From Allomuricauda sp. (GTDB lineage: Bacteria > Bacteroidota > Bacteroidia > Flavobacteriales > Flavobacteriaceae), in the NCBI GenBank assembly GCA_028289745.1, contig JANQOD010000149.1, forward strand, positions 1-7,375: 7,375 nt of DNA. Reading direction: 5' to 3'. Below are positions 1-5,876 of this stretch, one piece after another; positions within the stretch are counted from its first letter, which is position 1; each line of letters starts with the position of its first letter. Made by a program: the position numbers and the translations under genes. The notes under the pieces were generated by a model. That model made no database searches. It was given only the letters and a program-made list of their open reading frames with translations, and was not told where the DNA came from.

Positions 1-153
1 ATGGTCAGTGAGGCCAATCATTACACCATGTTCTTAACGTTTGCCCGCAAATATGGCGACCGTGAAGAAGTTGACCGAAAATGGCAAGATCTACTCGATC
101 ATGAAGGGGAATTGATGAAAAACCTTGGAAAAAAGGAAACCATGCACGGTTAA
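1..153 (+). CDS. miaE: tRNA-(ms2io6A)-hydroxylase, MiaE-like (3' part only)
   Basis: This is an open frame running in from the left edge and ending at TAA 151-153, so only the C-terminal 50 residues are present; the ATG at position 1 is probably internal. MiaE enzymes are O2-dependent di-iron proteins of about 190-200 residues that hydroxylate the isopentenyl group of ms2i6A at tRNA position 37. The visible part carries SEANHYTMF (residues 3-11 of the fragment), whose ExxH (E4, H7) fits the second iron-binding ExxH of the ferritin-like fold. It is followed by a charged helical tail ending in KKETMHG. Both the motif and the tail match flavobacterial MiaE C-termini as I remember them. Another ferritin-like protein is possible, because the first iron-binding half is outside the window. 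The gene converges on ppx with a 7-bp gap. Confidence 0.75.
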   Translation: MVSEANHYTMFLTFARKYGDREEVDRKWQDLLDHEGELMKNLGKKETMHG

Positions 154-157
154 GTGC
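144..157 (-). terminator. Weak candidate terminator at the miaE/ppx convergence
   Basis: GCAC (144-147) and GTGC (154-157) form a 4-bp inverted repeat around a 6-nt loop, across the miaE stop codon. On the minus strand the hairpin is followed about 9 nt later by a run of six T residues, so it could end the ppk1-ppx transcript. The stem is short and the T-run is displaced, and on the plus strand no T-run follows. It may be chance. Confidence 0.2.
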
Positions 158-160
158 CCA

Positions 161-1048
161 TCAGCTTTCACGGTAGTACAATGTTTTGATGATCCCGTCA
201 GAAAGACCTATTTGGGGCACATGTATCTTCTTGGCACCGCTCCATTTCGCGGCTGACAAAAATATTCGTGTTGCTGGTACAATGACATCTGCCCTATCGG
301 TATTTAGCCCTAGTTCAGAGACGCGATCATCGTAATCCATACTATCCAAAAAATGATATTGGGCATTGAGCCAAATGTATGACAAGGGCTGTCCCTGCTT
401 TCGACCTGACATTTTATGCAATTTGTTGATATTGCCCCCTGAACCGATGATTTCCACTTTTTGATGTTCTCTGGTATGCGTGGTGACCCATTCTTTGATC
501 TGCACCCAAATCGTATCATTGACCAAGTTGTTGAGCAAACGCACCGTTCCGATCTTAAATGATTTTGAAACCAATACTTTTTCATCTGAAAACAAAGTAA
601 ACTCAGTGCTTCCTCCCCCCACATCAACATATAGATAGGTGGCATCGCCTTGCATTAGGTTCTTTAAATCGGTCGAAGCAATGATGGATGCTTCTCTTTT
701 ACCATCGATAACTTCGATTTCGACATCAGACTCAGCCAATACCTTTGCAACCACTTCTTGGCCATTATTGGCTTCTCGTATGGCCGAGGTGGCGCAAGCC
801 ATGTACTTTTCTACCCCATGTACCTCCATCAACAACTTGAACGCCTGCATCGCCTTGATGAGCCTGTCACTATTTTTATCTGAGATCTCGCCAATGGTAA
901 AAGAATCCTCACCCAAGCGTATGGGCACCCTAATGAGTGCGTTTTTTTTAAACTGGGCCTTTTTTCCCTTTTCTTCGATTACGTTATGAATCAGCAATCG
1001 AATGGCATTCGATCCGATATCAATGGCGGCAAGTTTACGAACGACCAC
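161..1048 (-). CDS. ppx: Exopolyphosphatase, Ppx/GppA family (short form)
   Basis: A phosphatase of 295 residues from the ASKHA (actin/sugar-kinase/Hsp70) superfamily. It is predicted to remove terminal phosphate from polyphosphate, or possibly from pppGpp. The family blocks appear in order: phosphate-1 loop AAIDIGSNAIRLL (7-19), ATSAIREA (86-93), the acidic residue E119 in GKREAS corresponding to the catalytic Glu of E. coli PPX, the phosphate-2 loop DVGGGSTEF (142-150), GSGGN (202-206), RADVIVPA (252-259) and GLSDGII (281-287). It is one Ppx/GppA unit of about 300 residues and lacks the C-terminal HD-type domain of the roughly 500-residue E. coli enzyme. The start is GTG at 1048: an in-frame TGA lies only three codons upstream (1057-1055), and this start places the phosphate loop at the usual distance from the N-terminus. 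It follows ppk1 by 11 bp, so it is probably co-transcribed with it. Polyphosphate versus pppGpp preference cannot be read from sequence; the ppk1 neighbour favours polyphosphate. Confidence 0.93.
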   Translation of the reverse strand: MVVRKLAAIDIGSNAIRLLIHNVIEEKGKKAQFKKNALIRVPIRLGEDSFTIGEISDKNSDRLIKAMQAFKLLMEVHGVEKYMACATSAIREANNGQEVVAKVLAESDVEIEVIDGKREASIIASTDLKNLMQGDATYLYVDVGGGSTEFTLFSDEKVLVSKSFKIGTVRLLNNLVNDTIWVQIKEWVTTHTREHQKVEIIGSGGNINKLHKMSGRKQGQPLSYIWLNAQYHFLDSMDYDDRVSELGLNTDRADVIVPATRIFLSAAKWSGAKKIHVPQIGLSDGIIKTLYYRES

Positions 1049-1059
1049 GTGTTGTCAAT

Positions 1060-3141
1060 TTAAGAATCCTTTTTTTTTGCGTAATAATCATAGAGGGCGA
1101 ACTGCGATCGTACTTTGGGGCCATCGCTTTTTCGATACGCATTATCTTGATCTTTTGAGAAGACCCTGGCCTTCACGTTATCGTTCCAACTGATTTCAAA
1201 GGTGTCAATGAGTTCTTGCTTGATATCTTCATCATAGATCGGGCAGCCTACCTCTACGCGATAAACGAGGTTACGGGTCATCCAATCTGCGGAAGAAATA
1301 TAGACTTTGGGATTTCCATCATTGGCAAAAATGAACAGTCTTGGGTGCTCTAGAAACTTATCGACCACACTGATGGCCTCAATATTCTCACTCATACCCT
1401 CTACACCAGGTATCAAGCAACAAATACCCCTGATAATCAATTGGATCTTCACCCCGGCCCTACTGGCCTCATACAGTTTATCGACCATTTTATAAGAGGT
1501 AAAGCTGTTCATCTTGATCTTGATATACGCTTCTTTGCCCACTAATGCATTGGCAATCTCATTGTCTATGAGTTTATTGAAGACATTTATTGTATAGTGT
1601 GGCGAAACGATCAAGTGTTTGTATTTATTTATTTTATAAGAGGTCTCAAAGAAACCAAACACTTTGTTCAGCTCTTTTAAAATGGCATCGTTTGCGGTAA
1701 ACAACGTGTAATCGGTATAAATACGGGCAGTTGCCTCGTTGAAATTTCCTGTACTGATGAAACCGTACCTTTTGATACCCGAACCTTCTTCACGCTCGAT
1801 AAGGCAGGTCTTACTATGCACTTTCAGGCCCGGTATACCAAAAATCAGATTGACCCCCTCTTCTTGCAACTGGTTTGCATATTCAATATTGGCCTGCTCA
1901 TCGAAACGGGCCTGCAATTCGATCTGTACGGTCACCTGCTTGCCATTCTTTGCCGCATTGATCAATGCTGCAGCGACCTGTGAGTCATTTGCCAAACGGT
2001 ACACCGTTATTTTGATCGTTCGCACCTTTGGATCAAGAGCGGCTTCTTTTAAGAATTTTACGACGTAAAAAAACGTATGATAAGGCGCATATTGCAAATA
2101 ATCTTTCTTGGCGATACTTTCAAAGAGGCTTCCTTCAAAACTTAGTCCCTTTACCGGTAGTGGTTTTATCTTTTCATATAAAAGATCGGTTCGTCCCAAA
2201 CTCGGAAAGCCCATATAATCCCTTCTGTTATGGTACCTCCCTCCAGGTATCACACTATCGTTCTCTTGAATTCCCATTTTTTCCTTGAGATAACGGAGCG
2301 TGTCTCTTTCTATGCTCTTATCATACACGAACCTAACAGGGTCACTGATCTTTCGGTGCCTGACACTTGAGGATATCTTTTCAATAAAACTCTTACTCAA
2401 GTCATTGTCAATGTCAAGTTCTGCATCACGGGTAATCTTGATCATATGGGCCGATATCGACCCATGATCGAACATCGTAAAGATGTTATCAAGACAAAAC
2501 CTTATCAGATCATCAAGAATGATGATATAATCTTTGCCATCTTTCTTTGGAAGCACCACAAAACGATCGATTCCCTTCGGGATCTCAATAAGCGCATATT
2601 GCAGCTCGTTTCGTCTTTTCAAAAGGCCACCTGCTTCGCTTTGTAAAACCATTTTAACGGCCAAATAGGCCGCTGTATCCTTTAATACCGGAAACTGGGT
2701 AACATCATTGAGAATGATGGTCATCAACTCGGGTCCTACCTTTTTCTGAAAGTAGTCTTTGATAAAGACCGCTTGATCCTCAGTCACCCCTTTTTCGTCA
2801 ATAATGAAGATATTTTGATTTTCAAGCTCTTTCTCAACTTGCTTCAAAATCTTGATGCTTTTTGACTGTTGGGCGATCACGATTTTGGTAATCTCTTCCA
2901 AAAGATCTCTGGCTCTCTCGCCCCCAAGTACACTTTTTCCCTTTTTGCCTGCATCAACAATACGTTTCACGGTTGCGTAGCGCACTTTGAAGAATTCGTC
3001 AAGATTATTGCTGAAAATTCCCAAAAACCTCAGTCTTTCGATCAACGGTACATTTTCATCGGCGCTTTCTTGAAGTACCCTTTCGTTAAAGTGTAGCCAA
3101 CTGATCTCTCGGTTTACGTACTCGTTTTTTGGTTTTGCCAT
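1060..3141 (-). CDS. ppk1: Polyphosphate kinase 1
   Basis: A full-length PPK1 of 693 residues (E. coli 688). It reversibly transfers the gamma-phosphate of ATP to polyphosphate through a phosphohistidine intermediate and is usually membrane-associated. The N-terminal domain opens with YVNREISWLHFNERVL (8-23) and the SNNLDEFF block (44-51). The two phospholipase-D-like C-terminal domains carry VYRLA with R382, LQARFDEQAN with R412 (the two Mg-binding arginines), and VHSK with H442, the autophosphorylated histidine (E. coli H435). STGNFNEATARIYTDY (463-478) follows, then H599 in FLEHP, matching E. coli H592. The spacings R382-R412-H442 (30 and 30) and H442-H599 (157) equal those I recall for E. 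coli, which supports an intact active site. The ATG at 3141 gives the normal N-terminus. The coding strand ends in a run of nine A residues just before the stop. ppx lies 11 bp downstream; upstream is a 204-bp spacer with repeats, where I find no convincing promoter. Confidence 0.98.
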   Translation of the reverse strand: MAKPKNEYVNREISWLHFNERVLQESADENVPLIERLRFLGIFSNNLDEFFKVRYATVKRIVDAGKKGKSVLGGERARDLLEEITKIVIAQQSKSIKILKQVEKELENQNIFIIDEKGVTEDQAVFIKDYFQKKVGPELMTIILNDVTQFPVLKDTAAYLAVKMVLQSEAGGLLKRRNELQYALIEIPKGIDRFVVLPKKDGKDYIIILDDLIRFCLDNIFTMFDHGSISAHMIKITRDAELDIDNDLSKSFIEKISSSVRHRKISDPVRFVYDKSIERDTLRYLKEKMGIQENDSVIPGGRYHNRRDYMGFPSLGRTDLLYEKIKPLPVKGLSFEGSLFESIAKKDYLQYAPYHTFFYVVKFLKEAALDPKVRTIKITVYRLANDSQVAAALINAAKNGKQVTVQIELQARFDEQANIEYANQLQEEGVNLIFGIPGLKVHSKTCLIEREEGSGIKRYGFISTGNFNEATARIYTDYTLFTANDAILKELNKVFGFFETSYKINKYKHLIVSPHYTINVFNKLIDNEIANALVGKEAYIKIKMNSFTSYKMVDKLYEASRAGVKIQLIIRGICCLIPGVEGMSENIEAISVVDKFLEHPRLFIFANDGNPKVYISSADWMTRNLVYRVEVGCPIYDEDIKQELIDTFEISWNDNVKARVFSKDQDNAYRKSDGPKVRSQFALYDYYAKKKDS

Positions 3142-3170
3142 GCTATTGTTTTGCTTCTGTGCTTTTGTTG

Positions 3171-3210
3171 TTTCAGGTTTCAGGTTTCAAGTTTCAAGTT
3201 TCAAGTTCAA
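3171..3210. repeat. TTTCARG heptad tandem repeat upstream of ppk1
   Basis: Five uninterrupted 7-bp units occupy 3171-3205: TTTCAGG twice, then TTTCAAG three times, followed by a partial TTCAA. On the ppk1 strand the units read CYTGAAA. The array begins 29 bp upstream of the ppk1 ATG, in its leader or promoter zone. A 7-bp unit is typical of replication-slippage repeats. I associate such arrays with flavobacterial intergenic DNA from memory; no search was done. Confidence 0.9.
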
Positions 3211-3217
3211 TGTTACG

Positions 3218-3278
3218 GTATGCGCGGTACCTCATACTCGGTGTTCAAACCCATTACCCCAAACCCATAATTCATAAT
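3218..3278. repeat. Further short repeat modules in the sixA-ppk1 spacer
   Basis: Beyond the heptad array the spacer continues with other short repeated words. GTATG (3218-3222) and CATAC (3233-3237) form an inverted pair around the palindrome GGTACC. CAAACCCAT occurs twice at 14-bp spacing (3246-3254 and 3260-3268). CATAAT occurs twice at 7-bp spacing (3266-3271 and 3273-3278). The 7- and 14-bp periods match that of the neighbouring array, which suggests decayed tandem repeats. No coding potential or RNA gene is apparent in the 204-bp spacer 3142-3345. Confidence 0.55.
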
Positions 3279-3345
3279 AGTCTTACGTCTCACATCCAAA
3301 CTCTGGTTTTTGTTTTGGCTTCCCCACCCAAACCAACGATAACCA

Positions 3346-3831
3346 CTATTTTAAATGCCTCGGAAAAATCACTTGCTCTGTTTTTCCTTTGGAAATTGAT
3401 TTCCAGTTCCCTTCATCGAATCTAATCTGTACCAAACCTGAGGTGGTAACGTTCTCAATATATCGATCGCCCCAAGTATTGGCCAAGTTTGTAAAGGCAT
3501 AATTATGGCCAAAGACCATTACCGTGCTAATGTTGTCGTCAAGAGACTGTATATGCGACTGCACTCCAGAGCCTGAAAAATCATAAAGGTTTTCATCTAC
3601 TCGAAAGTGCTTCAAGTTGTATTTCAAGTTTCTCAAAAAAATCATGGCCGTGTGCAAAGCCCTGTTTGCGGGGCTAGAAAAAGCAAAGTCAATTTTTAAC
3701 TTTTCATTTCCAAACTTTTTGGAAACCAGATGTGCATCGTTGATTCCACGTTCTTGCAATGGCCTATCCCTATCTGCTACATCATATTTCCATGATGATT
3801 TACCATGCCTTACCAATATCACTCGCTTCAT
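3346..3831 (-). CDS. sixA: Histidine phosphatase, SixA type
   Basis: A 161-residue member of the histidine phosphatase (phosphoglycerate-mutase-like) superfamily. SixA removes phosphate from phosphohistidine in E. coli phosphotransfer proteins (ArcB HPt domain, PTS protein NPr). The sequence starts with LVRHGKSSW (6-14), where R8-H9 form the phosphate pocket and H9 is the nucleophile. FSSPANRALHTA (51-62) supplies R57, and VFGHN (106-110) supplies the second catalytic histidine H109. The small size, the RHGKS form and the absence of an inserted cap fit SixA better than phosphoglycerate mutase. The target here is unknown; a Bacteroidota substrate need not match that of E. coli. ATG 3831 places the RHG motif at residues 8-10, the normal position. 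It lies between pdxH (80 bp upstream) and ppk1 (204 bp downstream), all on one strand, so co-transcription is possible but not shown. Confidence 0.88.
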   Translation of the reverse strand: MKRVILVRHGKSSWKYDVADRDRPLQERGINDAHLVSKKFGNEKLKIDFAFSSPANRALHTAMIFLRNLKYNLKHFRVDENLYDFSGSGVQSHIQSLDDNISTVMVFGHNYAFTNLANTWGDRYIENVTTSGLVQIRFDEGNWKSISKGKTEQVIFPRHLK

Positions 3832-3896
3832 GTGTTATTTTTTATTGCTTTTCAATGGTCATGATACAAAACTGCGCCCCATATAGGGATATGATC

Positions 3897-3909
3897 TTTG
3901 ATAATCAAA
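3897..3909. promoter_or_regulatory. 13-bp perfect palindrome between pdxH and sixA
   Basis: TTTGAT (3897-3902), a single centre base (3903) and ATCAAA (3904-3909) form perfect 6-bp arms. The site lies 2 bp beyond the pdxH stop codon and about 65 bp upstream of the sixA start. As RNA it would be a weak AU-rich hairpin without a strong T-run, so it is a poor terminator. As DNA it could be an operator half-site pair. The arms recall FNR/CRP-type words, but the 1-bp spacer is wrong for that family. It may be chance in AT-rich DNA. Confidence 0.25.
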
Positions 3910-3911
3910 AT

Positions 3912-4559
3912 TTATGGTGCCAGGCGTTCAATCTTCCAATCATAATCTTCTTGCAGGGCGTATCGAATTCTGTCGTGCAATCTATTGGGCCTACCCTGCC
4001 AGAATTCCATAGATGCCGGGCGCACCAAATAACCGCCCCAATATTTTGGCCGCTCGATTTCCTTGCCTTCGAGCTTCTGTTCAAGTTGCGCCATTTCCTT
4101 TTCCAAGATCTCTCGTGAAACGATCACCTCGCTCTGGTTTGAAACCACGGCCCCTAATTGGCTGCCACGTGGGCGGCTTTCAAAATAACCATCGGAAAGG
4201 TTTTCGGCAATTTTCTCGGCATAGCCCTTGACAATGACCTGACGTTCCAAATTGGGCCAAAAAAAGGAAAGGCACACCGCCGGATTTTTCGCTATCGCCC
4301 TACCCTTCTCACTGTTGTAATTCGTATAAAAAATAAAGCCCTCATAGGTGAATTTTTTCATCAAGACCACACGGCCTTTTGGAAAACCATCAAACCCAAT
4401 GGTAGAAATCGTCATGGCATTGGGTTCGTCTACGGTTTCGGCAGCCTCAACCTCATAAAACCACGTTTGGAACAATTGCAGGGGATTGTCAGGCACATTG
4501 GTCTCTACCAATTCACTTTTTCTGTATGCTTTCCGATAACCGCTGAGATCTTTTTGCAT
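3912..4559 (-). CDS. pdxH: Pyridoxamine/pyridoxine 5'-phosphate oxidase
   Basis: An FMN-dependent cytosolic oxidase that converts pyridoxine or pyridoxamine 5'-phosphate to pyridoxal 5'-phosphate, with O2 as acceptor. From ATG 4559 it has 215 residues, close to E. coli PdxH at 218. Family blocks in order: NVPDNPLQLF (21-30); the FMN-phosphate region RVVLMKKF (63-70); FYTNYNSEKG (77-86); FFWPNLERQV (99-108); SRPRGSQLGA (128-137), the substrate-phosphate region; WGGYLV (174-179); FWQGRPNRLHDR (186-197), which contacts cofactor and substrate; and the near-invariant C-terminus ERLAP. The frame stays open for seven more codons to a TTG at 4580, but MQKDLSGYRKAY is the usual flavobacterial start as I recall it, so ATG 4559 is preferred. 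It follows rnz by 78 bp on the same strand. No strong promoter was found in that gap; read-through from the pyrR operon is possible. Confidence 0.97.
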   Translation of the reverse strand: MQKDLSGYRKAYRKSELVETNVPDNPLQLFQTWFYEVEAAETVDEPNAMTISTIGFDGFPKGRVVLMKKFTYEGFIFYTNYNSEKGRAIAKNPAVCLSFFWPNLERQVIVKGYAEKIAENLSDGYFESRPRGSQLGAVVSNQSEVIVSREILEKEMAQLEQKLEGKEIERPKYWGGYLVRPASMEFWQGRPNRLHDRIRYALQEDYDWKIERLAP

Positions 4560-4637
4560 AGCACCTTCAGTTTCGAACAAATTTCAGCAAAAGAGGGCAG
4601 AAGATAAAGGAATGTGGGGTATTTATTGCCCAATAGA

Positions 4638-5546
4638 TCATGAAAAATCGAATACTTTGCCATCATCGGCGAGTTCGACCTTGCCAAAGAACCGCTCAGC
4701 CTCTTTCTTGAATAGATCAAGTGATTTATAGCGGGTAGAGTAATGGCCCAATATCAAAGTGTCGACCTTGGCCAACTTAGCGATTTTTGCTGCTTGGCCT
4801 GCCGTGGAATGCATGGTTTTTTGGCATAGATGCTCTTCAGGTTCCAAAAAAGTGGATTCGTGGTACAAATAATCAACGTTTTCAATATAGCGGACCAAAG
4901 ATTCATCATAAACGGTATCACTACAAAAAGCAAAGCTTTTGGGTGGTTCAGGGTCTAAGGTCAACAACTCATTGGCGATTTTTTCTCCGGTAGTGGTAAG
5001 TGCGTCCCTTCCCAATTTTATCAGGTTGAATTGGCTTTTGTCAATCTTATGCTTTCGTACCGCCTCAATATTCAACTTACGCGGACCCGGTTTCTCACGA
5101 AACAAGAACCCGTTGGCATAGATTCGATGTTTTAACGGAATTGTCTCGACGGTAACAACTTCATCTTCAAAAATCAATTCAGTCTCTTTTGAAGACAGTT
5201 CATGAAAATGTAGGGGATAATTCGTCCATGAGTCGCCCAGTTTCATGAGCAATGTGATGGCTCCCTTAATGCCCTTGGGGCCATAGATGTGCAGTTCTTT
5301 CTCCCTGCCTAGAAGACGAAAGGTCGAAATCAATCCCGGAAGTCCAAAAAAATGATCTCCATGAAGGTGTGAGATAAAGATATGGTCGATACGGGAAAAC
5401 TTGATTTTGTTCTTTCTAAGCTGTACCTGTGTGCCTTCCCCACAATCGATCAAAAAGAGACGGTTACGAATTTCAAGTACCTGCGAAGTCGGATTGGTAA
5501 GTGTTCTAGGGGTAGCGGAATAACAACCGAGAATGTACAATCTCAT
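4638..5546 (-). CDS. rnz: Ribonuclease Z (tRNA 3'-endonuclease)
   Basis: A 302-residue metallo-beta-lactamase-fold nuclease that cuts pre-tRNA after the discriminator base to create the 3' end for CCA addition. The short (RNase Z-S) form is complete. It shows GCYSATPRTLTNPTSQ (8-22), DCGEGTQVQLRK (34-45), and the zinc motif HLHGDH (60-65: H60, H62, D64, H65). It continues with H140 in PLKHR, D210 in FCSDT and H268 in LGHYSTRY, which complete the two-zinc site. The substrate-binding arm (exosite) inserted around residues 150-195 contains the GP pair of the family (EKPGPRKLN, 151-159). HSTA (246-249) is also typical. Its ATG overlaps the stop of the upstream STAS-like gene as ATGA (5546-5543), which suggests translational coupling. 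It appears to be the fourth gene of a pyrR-pyrB-STAS-rnz operon, so its expression may follow pyrimidine supply if PyrR acts on the common leader; that is an inference. Confidence 0.97.
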   Translation of the reverse strand: MRLYILGCYSATPRTLTNPTSQVLEIRNRLFLIDCGEGTQVQLRKNKIKFSRIDHIFISHLHGDHFFGLPGLISTFRLLGREKELHIYGPKGIKGAITLLMKLGDSWTNYPLHFHELSSKETELIFEDEVVTVETIPLKHRIYANGFLFREKPGPRKLNIEAVRKHKIDKSQFNLIKLGRDALTTTGEKIANELLTLDPEPPKSFAFCSDTVYDESLVRYIENVDYLYHESTFLEPEEHLCQKTMHSTAGQAAKIAKLAKVDTLILGHYSTRYKSLDLFKKEAERFFGKVELADDGKVFDFS

Positions 5547-5875
5547 AGATCCAAATCACGCTCAATTTCTTCCATTTCAATAAGGTCTTTGGCCTCTTGA
5601 ACGGTCGGTACCACACTGATCTCATCAGGCACCTCATCATAAGAGACCTTGTCGGTGACCAAAACAAATGATTTATTCATCTTCTTGTGGTTGTTCGATA
5701 GTTCCAGAAACTCAAGAATATCGTTTGCCGTAAGTTTTGAAAAAGAAAAAAGGTTTACAATGATATTGTCATGTTTCAATCTTGGATAGGCCTTATTGAA
5801 GTTATCCATGAATTTTTTGAGCGAGGTCTTTTCTTGAAAGACGATAGTCGTTGTGCCCTCTTTGTCAAAGATCAT
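5543..5875 (-). CDS. STAS-like (anti-sigma antagonist fold) small protein
   Basis: A 110-residue acidic-tailed protein of unknown role. I do not recognise a named family with certainty, but the layout resembles a STAS domain: an N-terminal strand (TTTIVFQE, 8-15), a helix (about 17-30), a strand with IIVNLF (38-43), a helix LTANDILEFLELSNNHKKM (48-66), a strand KSFVLVT (68-74), and VVPTVQEAKDLIEMEE (88-103) as a final helix like the late helix of SpoIIAA-type proteins. The DSSG-type phosphorylation motif of true anti-sigma antagonists is replaced by SFSKLTAND, so classic serine-kinase control is doubtful. The very acidic end EMEEIERDLDL extends past the domain. The gene starts 1 bp after pyrB ends and its TGA overlaps the rnz ATG, so it is probably made together with RNase Z. 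It has no nuclease motif, and an RNase Z label for it would be an error. No signal peptide or membrane segment is visible. Confidence 0.85.
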   Translation of the reverse strand: MIFDKEGTTTIVFQEKTSLKKFMDNFNKAYPRLKHDNIIVNLFSFSKLTANDILEFLELSNNHKKMNKSFVLVTDKVSYDEVPDEISVVPTVQEAKDLIEMEEIERDLDL

Positions 5876-5876
5876 G

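Noticed and set aside
3142..3345. TAnnTTTG-like words (TGGGTTTG twice, TTGGTTTG) upstream of ppk1 on the minus strand
   Set aside because: Each has a mismatch in the TA position and lacks a correctly spaced upstream TTG. They probably come from the repeated CAAACCCA words.
3129..3425. A 98-codon plus-strand frame through the repeat-bearing spacer
   Set aside because: Its translation simply reads the tandem heptads (repeated FQVS-type residues) and runs into antisense sixA and ppk1, so it is not a credible gene.
3832..3911. Possible minus-strand promoter before sixA (CAGTTTTG against TAnnTTTG)
   Set aside because: One mismatch, and no -33 TTG at suitable spacing.
4560..4637. Possible Bacteroidota-type promoter before pdxH (GAAATTTG against TAnnTTTG on the minus strand)
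   Set aside because: One mismatch at the first base and no TTG at the expected upstream distance; too weak to annotate.
4505..4720. A 71-codon minus-strand frame spanning the rnz end, the rnz-pdxH gap and the pdxH start
   Set aside because: It overlaps two well-supported genes in another frame, resembles no family I recognise and has no separate start context.
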